Made by a program: the position numbers and the translations under genes
Part shown: positions 10,694 to 22,506 of the stretch, piece by piece
How the letters are laid out: every line of letters begins with the position of its first letter
Numbering within the stretch: the stretch's first letter is position 1
Notes under the pieces: model-generated
Told to the model about the DNA's origin: nothing
Seen by the model: the letters and a program-made list of their open reading frames with translations, nothing else
Database searches by the model: none
Assembly: GCA_964247055.1 (NCBI GenBank)
Contig: OZ176055.1
Span: 6,448,001 to 6,512,000 of the forward strand
DNA: 64,000 bases
Source: Paragordius varius
Taxonomy: Eukaryota > Nematomorpha
Direction: 5' to 3'

Positions 10694-12406
10694 ATGATAA
10701 TGAGTGAAAAGGGGAGGAGACCTTTTCATGTCGATCCTACCACTTTAGTCACCGGGGATGCACAAATTAACCATGATATATATTTAAGATATCGATATTA
10801 TCAAAAGTTAGAACAAATGCATAAATATTTTGCGAAGAACAATGAAGCCAATGTCAATTTTACTATACCCGATCACATTTTACCATCAGAATTGTTTTTG
10901 ATTGCAAAACCAGATCCTAATAGATCATTTATTGCCACGAGATTTATTACCATATTTTCTGTATGGAACACTATGGTTGGCTCTGGCTTACTAGCTATGC
11001 CATGGGCATTTTCCCAGGCTGGCTATATAAGTATATTAAAAGTTTATGTAGCTTCTGTCTTTTTTACCCTATTTTTTAGCGTGTTGGGTTATATGACCTG
11101 CTTAATTATATTAAGAGCATCTTATCAACTGAAACAACAAACAAATTCGTCTAGTCTGCCAGACTTTCCTGAAGTGTGTGGTCATTATTTGGGCAAACGA
11201 TTTGGAAAAGATTTTGGCGCTCTGGTTTCAATATTTTTGCTAACGGCTGCAATGCTAGTATATTGGATTTTAATGAGTTCTTATTTATATGACAACATTT
11301 TGAATGTGATGAAAACAAATACTGTTCCTTTTTTGAAAGAAAACAATTATCGCAATGCGACCGAATGTCCAAAACTGCTTTCTTGCTCAAGGACAAATTC
11401 CGCCAATATTAAAACAAACTCTTCCGTTCCATATACATTTTGGATTCAATCCGGTCATATAATTTCACCTATAGCTCTTTTAATTATATTTTTACCCTTG
11501 ATATCAATTAAATCGCCTTCCTTTTTTGCCCGATTAAATTGTCTAGGAACGATCTCAATAATGATTTTATTTATATTTATATGCACTACTTGTATAAAAT
11601 GTTACCAAATTACCCGACACTTTCCCATCAACATATCTCCATCTACCTTTCAAAATTTTAATTGGTCGTTTCCAAAATTAACTGGGACTTTGGCTTTATC
11701 CTTTTTGATACACAATGCATTTATATCCATGTTAAATGTAGCTCCTGATCGAAGCTTACGTGCAATGTCCATAGATTTAGGTATGGGTTATGTTCTAGCC
11801 ACAATTTCATACCTTTTTGTCGGTTTATCCGTTTATGCTGGGTTCACGCTTATTGCTGGAGGTGGTGATCCTTCGTGCCCTTTGCGAGATAATTTTTTGC
11901 TTAATGTGCCGACAGATAATAAATTTGGTATAGCCCTAAAAGTTCTTCTTTTGTTTCAAATGGCCACCGTTTTTCCACTCATCACATACCTGGCAAGGGT
12001 ACAATGCTTTAATTTTCTTTTTCGGTTTATATCATCTGAGAGGGATTTGTCCGTAAGTAACTCTACTATCGTTTCTCCTGAAACTAAACCGCTAATTGAA
12101 TCTCAACCTAGTACTTCTAACCAAAGTTACCAATTAACTTCATCCAAATACATTTTTCTGTTACCATTTAATGTGGTTTGCGTTATTTTTTGCGTTGTTT
12201 TCGCTGAATTTTTTCCATCAATTGGATACATTTTAAGATACGCCGGTGGATTTTGTGGATTCATATACATTTTTATGTATCCCTTAAGTATATGGTATCT
12301 AAACAACAAAGCAAACAATAATTTGAACATTTGGATTGCATCAATTACCTTCCTATTATTGATATTTGGAGCCGCAAATTTTATAGCTCAATTTTTTATG
12401 CATTAA
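10694..12406 (+). CDS. SLC38A9: SLC38A9-like lysosomal amino-acid transporter, intronless
   Basis: 570-aa multispanning protein of the amino acid/auxin permease fold. The first membrane segment reads IFSVWNTMVGSGLLAMPWAF, close to the SLC38A9 signature (IWNTMMGTSILSIPW). The N-terminal cytosolic arm has RPFHVDP and RYRYYQKLEQMHK, matching the SLC38A9 N-terminus that docks on Rag-Ragulator in arginine sensing for mTORC1. About eleven hydrophobic spans follow. A long luminal loop (about residues 213-245) holds NAT and NSS sequons and Cys residues. FPLITYLARVQ near residue 430 matches the late-span motif. The whole gene is one exon amid intron-rich neighbours, while vertebrate SLC38A9 has many introns. 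It is intact, so a functional retrocopy or intron loss is possible. SLC38A9 is preferred over other SLC38 or SLC36 members because of the N-terminal arm. Confidence 0.85.
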   Translation: MIMSEKGRRPFHVDPTTLVTGDAQINHDIYLRYRYYQKLEQMHKYFAKNNEANVNFTIPDHILPSELFLIAKPDPNRSFIATRFITIFSVWNTMVGSGLLAMPWAFSQAGYISILKVYVASVFFTLFFSVLGYMTCLIILRASYQLKQQTNSSSLPDFPEVCGHYLGKRFGKDFGALVSIFLLTAAMLVYWILMSSYLYDNILNVMKTNTVPFLKENNYRNATECPKLLSCSRTNSANIKTNSSVPYTFWIQSGHIISPIALLIIFLPLISIKSPSFFARLNCLGTISIMILFIFICTTCIKCYQITRHFPINISPSTFQNFNWSFPKLTGTLALSFLIHNAFISMLNVAPDRSLRAMSIDLGMGYVLATISYLFVGLSVYAGFTLIAGGGDPSCPLRDNFLLNVPTDNKFGIALKVLLLFQMATVFPLITYLARVQCFNFLFRFISSERDLSVSNSTIVSPETKPLIESQPSTSNQSYQLTSSKYIFLLPFNVVCVIFCVVFAEFFPSIGYILRYAGGFCGFIYIFMYPLSIWYLNNKANNNLNIWIASITFLLLIFGAANFIAQFFMH

Positions 12407-12439
12407 ATTTTAATCACATCCTAAATTTTAATATATACT

Positions 12440-12483
12440 AATAAAAAAAATTATATAATATATTATTTTACCATATCAATAAA
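12440..12483 (+). terminator. Two poly(A) signals after the SLC38A9-like gene
   Basis: AATAAA at 12440-12445 and again at 12478-12483, 34 and 72 bp after the stop codon. No poly(A) tract follows that would mark a recent retrocopy. Confidence 0.55.
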
Positions 12484-12529
12484 TTTATGAGTTATTTATT
12501 TTTTCATTTGAACATATTTTTTATTTATT

Positions 12530-13530
12530 ACTAGCTGTTACCTTGGCGCATTGTTGTAACTTATTCGACAATTTGAGTGATTTGATAATTTTTTTGCACT
12601 AAACAGAAAAAAATTATTAGTGCATAGACACCATTTTTTTGTTTAGAGTAAAGGTTATAGGTGAAGCACCAACTATGACCTAATTCAAAAAAGTGTAAAA
12701 TTTTGTATACAGGAAATATTCAAAACCATGATTGAATCCAGATGGTCTTACAGGTTTCTCGAAAAAATACTTCAAGGCCATGTTATTTTTATTTAGAGTG
12801 ACCCAGCTATTTATCTAAAAAAATGTGGTACCATAAACCATTATCGAATCCATCTAGTCTCAGATTTTCTAAAAATCAGCTCCTAAGCCACGTTATTTTT
12901 ACATGTTGGCAAGTTTTAACAGAAATCTACCAACGGATTGGGTTAGAATTCGTGTATTAATACAGGCAATACCTAATACTATAATTGCCATATTTTTATG
13001 ATGCTGAACTAAAATGTTTTTATGATATTTAGAACCCTTAGTTAATCCATATGGTCTCATGCGAAAATTAGTTTCAAGCCTGTTATTTTTATATGGTGGG
13101 GCATTTTACAGAGGGTGCCCTACCCAGCGGCTAATTGATGAAAATCGCTGAGTTCTATTGATAACTTAATACAAGGAATGCCTTAAACCACTATTAATGT
13201 TATAGTGAAATAACTTGGTCAAAAAATGGCTTAAAATCTGAGGAGTTATTTTTTTGCAAAAAATGAAAATAAAAAATTGGGCGGACTATTTTCGGCTCAT
13301 TCCTGAAGAATCGCGAAAATTTTGGAAAATTAGGTTATAAATACAAATTCGACATAAAATGCTTGCAAAATCTTAGTAAATAGATATTAACGGTTTTTAA
13401 TACGCCATTTGCAACCTATATTTGGTTTTTTAACTCTTCTGTTTAACATCTAAATTAAATTGTAATGATGACCCTATATTTCTCAAATGCGGTCCTCGAA
13501 GCCATCAGTTTGGAAACCTCTGTATTGCTA
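12530..13530. repeat. Dispersed modular repeat (family R) with hAT-like end
   Basis: Opens with TAGCTGTTACC..GCGCATTGTTGTAAC, which resembles the start of the copy at 39440. It then repeats a module of roughly 100-190 bp containing a GGTCTCA or TAGTCTCA block, an AAGCC(A)TGTTATTTTTA block and CTACCCAGCGGCTAA. The modules lie near 12727-12800, 12835-12905 and 13030-13140. It ends around GCCATCAGTTTGGAAACCTCTG (13501-13523), which is the style of a hAT right end. No coding capacity. Confidence 0.55.
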
Positions 13531-14412
13531 GACTAAAAAGCTGTATTTTTCTCTAAGAATTAAAGTGTAAAAGTTGGTTCCAAAAATTCGATCGAAACAA
13601 GCAGGTGGCTAATCAATAATTAATATGAAACGCAGTAATAAGAATATATAAAACTTAGATAAAATACGGCTCACTTGGTAACTCGATGCTGTACGATTCA
13701 AATACATTAAAAAAGGAATTTTTTGAATCGAGTTATGGAATTTTGCCGAATTGAATAAGATCATTAATAAATGCTTTATGGCACGAGCAGATTGTAATTA
13801 AATTAATAACAAATTATGTTGGTTTGGATATATCAAAGAAAGATGCCTAAGAACCGCACCACAATAACCAAAACTTATTACTAAATAAAACACCTGTGTA
13901 TACATTGAATAAGAATAAAATACAAATATGTAAATCACATGAATTTTTTTTATATATTTTCCTTATCACTACAGTATATTTGTTTACAGTTTAACAATAG
14001 TATAATAAAAAATAATTTACAATATCGTAGTATACATATTTATCTATTGTATGAACTTTATATTTGTAAAGGGGGAAATATTTACGATAAAATATATTGT
14101 TTACATTTTAATATATTCTATTTTTTTATATGTATATCATGTTTACATAAATATTTTATCCCTTTGAAGTATTGGCCGTTGTGTAGTTTATGAAAAAAAT
14201 TATGGTTTATGAATTTTATATTTTGTAACAATATAAACAGACACACCCTCATTCCTCATATCATAATCTATAATTCTTTTCTGTATCGTACTCTCGCTAA
14301 GTAAAATTTTTATCAATTCCAAAGAACTTAGTAACATCAATAATTATATATATGTTCCGCTTTTGAATCAATAGTACATCATATATACAACTAATGTTTT
14401 AAAATCAAAAAT
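13531..14412. other. Intergenic, probable 5' region of the acyl-CoA synthetase
   Basis: Very AT-rich, with short chance open frames only. No repeat ends or motifs that I can support. Confidence 0.5.
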
Positions 14413-16230
14413 ATGAAATCCTCAAATCTCCTAAGATACTTATATACCAGAAGATTCAAAGAAAAATTTTCCGATGCCATTGAAAGTATAATCGATTCAT
14501 TTGGATCAAGAGAACGATTAATCCCTCCACATATTTTGCAAAAGTATATTGTTTTGGCTTATGTTCTAAATTTACCCTTAACCTTGAACCACCCCTATAA
14601 AAATCATCACTATTTGTTTTGCGTTTAATCTTTTTTATTAACACGGTTATTAACTTTTATTATAAAAGTTATTTTTAGTATTCGTCCCCAAAAAACCGGG
14701 CGGTTTTATAATTCTTTTGTATTTGGTAATTATATATAATTTAGCTGACATTTTATACTTTTAAATGTAGGTTATATTAGCTTTATGAGTTGCCAAAACC
14801 CCTTTAACATTTTATTATTTAAATTTCTTTTCTCAAAATTATAAATCAATTATACTGACTAGAACAACGCCACAAAAAATCCCATACGAACATGACACAA
14901 CCCACAAGAGTTATTTTGTTAAAAGCCCCTGGCCGTCGGTTAAAATTCCTTCCTCAAATTTACTTATTTCTGATTTCATGTTTACAGCTTTTGAAAAGTA
15001 TAGAGACCGTGTCGCTCTGGTGAGCCTCTATAATTTTTTCCTATTTTTATAAAAGTTCATTTTATTTATAAAAATTTTCCCTAGTCAAAAACGAGATTAA
15101 ATTATAAATGAAATATGTCAACTTAATGTTTTACTTTTGTTTCATTCATATTTTTGGCAATCTATCATTTGTAACGAAACCATGTTAGCCTATATTTGCG
15201 TCATGCCTTTTTGCGATAAAGATGACGCAATCATAGCTCTTGAAATACATGAAAAATCGATAGATGTTTACACTAAAATACATATTGTTTTATACAATAA
15301 ATAGAATTGATTAAAGTATAAGCATTTATATGTAAAGTAAAAAAAACTTGAAAAAATGGTTGCAATATGTTTTTCTTTTTGTAGATTGATTCCCTTACGC
15401 ATGTATCTATGACGTTTGGTGATTTAATTGGGAAAAGTAAACGTATAGCTGGATCACTTTCATTGAGAGACATATCCCATGGGCACAGAGTTACAATAGT
15501 TACCCAAAATTTACCCGATTTCCTTCCAGTCTTTTTGGCCCTTAATGCTTTGGGGGCAGTTGTCTCCCTTATTAGTCCCTTGTCTACCGTCGGTAATAAA
15601 ATTTTTATTGTTTTATAAAACAGGGGTACCCACAAATGACTTCACGGGCCACAATAGAAAAATATGAACACAATTTAACCAATATTATTTAGATATTTAA
15701 ACAACGTATTTAAATTTGTTAAAAAATATTGCTAAGATTCTGTCGGCATTTTTTAATTATAAAATTTTGTTTTTTTTTTGAAGTTTTTGACGGGCAGAAG
15801 AAAAGTTTAGGGGTGCCATATGAGATCCGCAGGTCGTGTGTTGGACATACCTGTTTTAAATGCTCTTGTTCAAAATTATTTTTACCTGATTAATTTAACA
15901 ATTACGCACAGGTCAATGATTTTTTAAAAACGCTATAAAATTTAATTTAATATGATGTTTTAGAGGAACTCAAAGGCTACTTCAATGAAACGAAAGCACA
16001 AACCGTGTTTGCTCAATACAATTTGTTGCCGAATGTTCGCGCGGCTCTTTTGCACGTTCCCTCCTTCAAACAAGTAATTAAAATATATGTAGATTGCTAT
16101 TTTATAAATATTTTGTATTAATCTTACATCCCACATTTAATTTTTATTATGCGGTATATTTTTATTATTTTTACGCCGCATTAATTTTGTCAATTAAAAT
16201 GTTTTGTTGGATCTTTTATTCACTATCTCT

Positions 16231-16271
<41 letters not shown>

Positions 16272-19200
16272 GTAAATTTATGCTGGTTATTAACATTAAA
16301 GTTGGTCAAATGGCAACACAATAGTGTATGGAAAAAAACAACAAAATGTCTCAAATAAACAATTTTTTCTTGTCTTTCATTTAGGGACAAAATTTGTTTT
16401 CTAACATAAGCTACTGTACTAAAAAATCACCAACTATAATGTGAATAGCTAGTCTAAATTATAAAATATATTATATATATGCAAAATATGTTGTAGGATC
16501 ATTTATTTTGTATGGAGCCATTGCATGAACCATATCAATTTTATTTGTGTGAAACCCAAAAATCCACATATATGGCAAATGCCGCCTCAAAATATGCCAA
16601 TAAATATAGCGAGGAGTCAAACATTACCCATTTATGCCCTAAAATATTAACCGTATCAGATTTGTGTCATGAAAATGCCTTCTTCTACAAATCATCTAAT
16701 CGACTTAAGAAACCTAAAAAAATTTCACAATCCGCAAATAACGGTATTTTATTAAAAAAATATGGAAAATTGGTTTTTTAGTCCAGGGGTGTACAACAGG
16801 CCCTCCTAAATATTTATGCAGTCTGCGAGAAATTTAAAAAAGTACCAAATAACATATTTAATAATTAAAAATTGCTATTAACAGAAATCAAGAAAATTTT
16901 CCGATTATATCTTTCTACCGGCACTAAACTAGCCAAATTATAAAGATAAATAGTAATTTTTTCGCATAAAAATCTAAGAAAATCCAAAATTATATCCCTA
17001 TATTTTTACAGAGGCCCGCAACCCTGTTTTGACTGTAAACTAACTATTCTTTATTAAGAGAAAACCAAATGTGTCTATGTAGCCAATTTTTTTAAATATT
17101 TTTTTAGAAGAAGGAGTTTATGAGGATCATATCAGTACTGACACGTTAGCTGATGAAGTTGCAATCATTCCATTCAGTAGCGGAACAACGGGTAAACCCA
17201 AAGGTGTTCTCCTAACTAATCAAAATATCCTTGCCAATATCGTACAATGCGAGTAAATATTATACTTAATTTATTAAAGTGAAGTTTAATCATTGAATAC
17301 ACTAGACAACAAATTTTAACTTTTTTTAACTGCCATTCTTGTAAATTTAAAATTTATTTCATTAAAGTACATAATTAGTATATCTAAAAAGAAAATTGGT
17401 CTTACATGGAAGAATTTTTTTATATTAGAGTTTATCGATAATTTTTGGCCCCGATTTAACATTAAACTCGAAATTTCGAAAATTTAAAGTTTTAGATATG
17501 AAGCCATGTATTTTATATCATTCGAAAGAGCGCAAAAAACTGCATCTTTTAAATGGTAGTAAGTCATTTAAATCCATCGGATGTAAAAGTTATTTGGATT
17601 TAACTGGCAAAATTTTCAATCCTTAAATAAGTCAAGAATTTTCACAGACAAACTAATTTGAAAATCATATAAATTATTTTAATATAATTATTAGGGTTAT
17701 ATTAGTATTTAATTAAAAAAAATATTTGGACAAGCTTTTGGTTTGCTTTTTTAATAAAAAATTATTATCTATAATATTTTATCTAGTGGATACTAAAATG
17801 CATAGTTATAACTGTAAATTTATTACATAATGGCTATAAAAGATTAAAAATACATTAAACTTTGTTTTTATCTTTAAATTTTCGAAATTATCAGCCTTGT
17901 AGAGAAAATAAATTAATTTTGATGAGATGGTAATTTTTAAAAAACAAAAAACTTAAAAATGGCTGTTTTGAGTGACATAAAAGCAATAAAAAATATTTTT
18001 ATCAAAAAAAACTTTCCTGTGGTATCTTTTTTGGACATTCATCTCCATCTAAACAAAGTTTGAGCTATTTTCATCCATTAGTTTTAAAAATATAATAATT
18101 AAAAAAAATGTCTCGCTTCGCGCGTTTGTCGCTCTTTGTGTCCAATATTAACTGTCGATGTAATACATATTAGTATACATTTTATAGAATTTTTGATACT
18201 TTTTCGAATGATATATTACAAATGGGCATTACTTGTATATTTTCAAAGAAAAACATTTTTTAGTAAAATTTTGATAAAGAGGGCGCATAATCAAAAAAAT
18301 CAAATTATACAAAATTCTTCCAACGAGTTATAATTTTTATTTCAGATTTACTGTTAAAATGATATTTAATATCAAAAATGCAAAAAACTCGAATGGCAGA
18401 AAAATTTGTTGTCTAGTGATATGCACCAATCATTTTAAGGTCATGTTTACAGATGATATAATATATTTTTTGCACTGTATCGATTTTTGGCCTTTAGGAT
18501 TTACTGTAAGTATTTGATTTTTTGGCCTGCTGAAAATAGTAAAATTAAATGTTTGATATCACAAAAAGCTAAGCAGTTAAGTGTTAGTTTATGTTCATAG
18601 ACGGGTAAAAAATATCTTTTTTACCGCTTGAGTATTTTGATTGGCTAAAAGCGGATTTGATTTACATGTGTGTTGGTATGGATGATTTTTCATTTTATCA
18701 GTTACATATTTAATTGAAGTTGTTGTGAAACTCATACATACCACAACAGGCATCCAAATTAAATCCCCTTTTAGCCAATTAAAAACTGAAATGGTCAATA
18801 ATAGCACCCATTACTGATACAAATAATATTACATTTTTTTATCCTCCATTTTGATTAGAAAAGTCATGGATGATAAAACACCAAAAATTGTTAGCGGTCT
18901 TTTGCCATTTTATCACATTTACGGTTTCACCATCAATCTTTTAAATACTTTGGCTATGGGAAATACGGTGGTTACTTTTGCATCCCTAGAGCCCAATATA
19001 TATTTGCATGGAATCGAAAAATTTAAAGTAATTAAAAATATAACATATTTTTTTCCAATAGAAATCTTTTTTATTTAAAAACATCGATAAGCTTAATATT
19101 TTATGAATTATATTAATGTTTATTATTAGTAAATTTGAAGTCTCTTTTTTTGTTTTTAAACGAAATAACATTTGTGTTATTAAACTTAGATTATTTACAA

Positions 19201-21562
19201 ACATTTTTTAATTTCATGACTCAATGAAAACCCTCTTATAAATATTTTTTAAATCTTTAACTATAATATTTTTTCATCTTTGTCTCCTTTAGGTGTCATT
19301 TCTTTTCATTGTGCCAACAGTTGCTCAATTTTTGTTATCCTACAAACATTTACACAAATACGATTTATCGTCTGTTAAAACTATATTTAATGGGGCTTCC
19401 CGTCTCCCCCTTGCACAAGCCAAGAAAATTAGATTAAAATTTAAACAACCTTTGCAAATTGCTCAAGGTTTCAGTAGCGTTTATATTGTTTAAAATTTAC
19501 GAAAATATTGTAATTCTGCAATTCTTATAAATTATTATCTTTTGTTTTTTAGGGTACGGAATGACAGAAATGAGTCCGGTATCACATTGTATGCCGCTGC
19601 ATGAAGAATACACTGAGTCGATTGGATACGCTATACCCAACACACAATGCAAAGTTTTTACAATTTCAACAAAATATTTTCACTAAATTTATAAATTGAT
19701 AATATTTTTTGTAATTTCCGGTTGCTTTTAAAACAAATATAGGTTAATTTAATAGGTTATTTGTATAATTTTTTTTATATTTTAATTTGGGTGTAATCTA
19801 GACAATTGTTAAATTTCGTGATAGAATGTTATTTAAGAAAATAAACAAGACTAAAATGAGAGTCAATAATAATTTTCATGTTTTACTGATTTTTTATGCC
19901 AAATGATAGATTGTTGATATAAATACTCAAGAAACCTTACCGCCAAACACAAAGGGTGAATTATGCATAAAAGGTCCTCAAATTATGTTGGGTTACCTAA
20001 ATAACGCTCAAGCAACAACTGACATGATTAGAGATGGTTGGTTGCATACGGGTATTAATTTCAAATAACATTATATACGCTTTAAGATTCGATCATGATA
20101 TTTTTTATTCTTAAATAAATTATCTTAAAAGGGTGAATTAGCTTAAAATCAAAGGAGAACATTTCAAAATGGAATAAATTGAACAATCACATTTATATTT
20201 ATTTTTATTTTTGGTGCATTTATAAATAAGCTTCGTTAAAATCAGGAAATTCACATAAAATTTCTTTCATTTATTTTTGTTTGTTAGGTGATATTGGATA
20301 TTATAACACAAACGGTGCTTTCTATATAACGGACCGCTTGAAAGAACTTATAAAGTACAAAGGATTTCAGGTTTATACGATACCTTATTACAGTAAGATA
20401 AATAAATGATTATCACGAAAAAATCAATAAATACTGAAAAAAGGATTCGTACATGGTTAAAAAATGGCACAAATACACCATATACGACCCTTGATGAATC
20501 CTTTCCGTTGTCTCTACTTACACATCTAACATATTTTTTTAACCATGTGCTAATCATTTTTTTCATCTGGATATTCCTTTGTTTTTTCGACATAATCATT
20601 TATTAATCTAACTGTAAATTCAGTAACTATAAATACACGTGATAATAATAAACTCTTGTGAAATTTTTATGATTAAAAATTTTCTCTATATTTCAATGGA
20701 TTAAAGTTAATATGGAAAGTAATTGAAGAACTAAATTTTGGATACAATTTAGTATTAAAATAAATTTACAAGCCGTTTTATTATTACATAAAATCATTTT
20801 CGTGGAGAATTTTACAAATACATCACTTTGATTCTCCCATTCTTCCATATAAAAACAATTATTGGACATTATTCAATATTTATATAATTTCAAATGAATA
20901 TAGGTAGCACCCGCTGAAGTAGAAAGCTACTTACTTACAAATCGTGATATTTTGGACGTTGCTGTGATAGGGGTCCCTGATGATAAGGTTGGAGAATTGC
21001 CTACCGCCTTTATAGTTTCCAAACCTTCAGTCACAGCCAAACACATAAATGATATGATGGCCGCAAAAGTAAACTAATTTACCAAAAAGCTATATGAGAT
21101 TTTTTCGATTTTTCCATTAAAAATTGCAAACAAAACATTAAATTCAAATGTCAATTTTGTTTTTTATAGTAAAAATAAAATTATATAAACACGTGAAATT
21201 AAATGTCTTAAATTTAAAAATATTTTTGCCTTTGACAATTTCTATATAACCTAATTGCCAATTGCAAAGTAAGAAATTGGATTTACCAATCAGCTTTTCT
21301 GTTCTATTCAAAATTCAATAAGATAGGTATTTCTAAATTTATTTTCTTCCTATGAAAAAATTATTCGTTTTACATTTTTTCCTTATAATTTTAATATTTT
21401 ATATTTTAGTTAAGTAACCATAAATGGCTACGAGGAGGGATCCATTTTGTTGATAATATTCCACGGTCTGCCGCAGGCAAAATACTCAGGAATGATCTAA
21501 AACGAATAGCTTCAGATACATCTTTACACACAAAATATTTTAGATATAATGAGAATTGTTAA
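14413..21562 (+). CDS. Acyl-CoA synthetase, 4-coumarate-CoA ligase/luciferase-like
   Basis: ANL-family enzyme: ATP-dependent activation of a carboxylate to acyl-AMP, then to the CoA thioester. Thirteen exons with matching phases: 14413-14543, 14863-15019, 15385-15592, 15964-16073, 16497-16743, 17108-17252, 18859-19027, 19293-19467, 19553-19653, 19910-20051, 20288-20370, 20904-21068, 21410-21562; 661 aa. Motifs: ATP loop [36 protein letters not shown], hinge [20 protein letters not shown], and the catalytic Lys in [13 protein letters not shown], all intact. The family is usually about 540 aa; the extra length is an N-terminal arm ([16 protein letters not shown], presequence-like) and about 60 residues in exon 5 before the ATP loop. 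It ends FRYNENC, with no SKL-type peroxisomal signal, so mitochondria are more likely. The first exon is the least certain. The substrate cannot be told from sequence. Confidence 0.9.
15621..15853. mobile_element. hAT-type MITE, synthetase intron 3
   Basis: Ends CAGGGGTACCCACA and TGTTGGACATACCTG, with internal CACGGGCCAC and GATCCGCAGGTCGTG. Same family as 3171-3434, about 233 bp. Confidence 0.7.
16784..17026. mobile_element. hAT-type MITE, synthetase intron 5
   Basis: Starts CAGGGGTGTACAACAGGCCC and ends GAGGCCCGCAACCCTG. The right terminal repeat is decayed. It begins 40 bp after the exon 5 donor. Confidence 0.6.
17300..18418. mobile_element. Non-autonomous CACTA-ended element, synthetase intron 6
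   Basis: The left end CACTAGACAACAAATTTT and the right end AAATTTGTTGTCTAGTG are exact inverted copies over about 17 bp. A subterminal CTGCCATTC block is also inverted. Flanks are ATA on both sides (17297-17299 and 18419-18421), a 3-bp target duplication as used by CACTA (EnSpm) transposons. The 1.1-kb interior is AT-rich with no transposase. It makes up most of this 1.6-kb intron. Confidence 0.7.
18627..18792. repeat. Short fold-back repeat, synthetase intron 6
   Basis: ATTTTGATTGGCTAAAAGCG near 18632 and CCCTTTTAGCCAATTAAAAA near 18766 are inverted copies with a loop of about 100 bp. It could form a hairpin in DNA or pre-mRNA. No target duplication was established. Confidence 0.55.
20401..20604. 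mobile_element. Fold-back MITE, synthetase intron 11
   Basis: A 204-bp imperfect palindrome. AATAAATGATTAT..GAAAAAATCAA and ACATGGTTAAAAAA on the left are inverted as TTTTTTAACCATGT and TTTTTTCGACATAATCATTTATT on the right. The open frames seen on both strands are a by-product of this symmetry. Confidence 0.7.
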
Positions 21563-22506
21563 TTAATTCTCTCAGACTTATACGTATTAAATTATTATCA
21601 ATTACATATAGTATTATATATTTATATGATATCTAAGCTAACATATAATGCACCATTTATATAGCTATCAATTAAATTATATAAAAAATTACAAAGGTTA
21701 TTTTCAAAGATATCTGTAAGGTTTTAATTAGTATTTATTATGTGTTATAGCCAAATTCCAATATATATTTTCATTATTTAATAAATTATATTCTATGAGA
21801 ACTGATTAGGATTGGTTTATGCAATTTATTTCAAAATAGGGGCGTTTGCGCGTAACTGTGACGTATTTGAAATATATCGTAGCATTCCTAAAAGCCTTAT
21901 TGGTTTCAATTGTATTTAAAACGTTTTCCGGTATAGCTTGACTCACGAATTTTTGTGAACGCGCCTTTTACATAGCTGAGGATCTACCCAGTAGCTAATT
22001 TTATCAAAGGTAGTTGAGTAAAAACGACGGCTTCAAAAAATATTTAGAATCATTATTAAAGGCATATCGTCTCATACGTTTTCCAAACAGTTGCCTTGAA
22101 AAAAATTTTCCTTGTGTTTTTGCAAAACCCCCTAATTTTACAGGAGGTGATGCTGAACATATGGACTAATTTCAAAATGTTGGACCATAATGTGATAATA
22201 TTTATAAATTTAAATGGACATACCAGTTTCGAAAAAATGCATCAAAAACTCTTTGAGAACCTCGGATTTATTTGTATAACCCCCTATTATTACACGATGT
22301 CGGCACACAAGGGCATTAATGGCCCTATTATGTTCGCCGTTATCAATGAGTCAATATATAATTTTAAATTAGGGATGCTTTAAAGTTTTCCGATTGCTAT
22401 ATAAATAATATATAATATATGTATATAAAGTGATTCATTTTTTAAAATATTAGTTTTTAATCTTATTTATTGTGTAGTGGGTATTAATATTAATTGTAGA
22501 TTGAGG
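21563..22506. other. Convergent intergenic region, copy A
   Basis: AATAAA at 21780-21785 may end the synthetase transcript, and TTTATT at 22466-22471 (AATAAA on the minus strand) the EGF gene. A family R fragment with GTGACGTA and CTACCCAGTAGCTAAT lies at about 21836-22060. A 95-codon open frame at 22096-22383 is not kept in copy B (36283-36690), so I do not call it a gene. Confidence 0.5.

Noticed and set aside
16094-16324. 76-codon frame with a YIYIYI run
   Set aside because: Intron DNA across a TA microsatellite.
20348-20606. Open frames on both strands with similar protein sequence
   Set aside because: Produced by the symmetry of the fold-back MITE at 20401-20604.
22096-22383. 95-codon open frame on the plus strand near the end of the synthetase
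   Set aside because: No family similarity, and the homologous stretch in copy B (36283-36690) does not keep the frame; likely chance.
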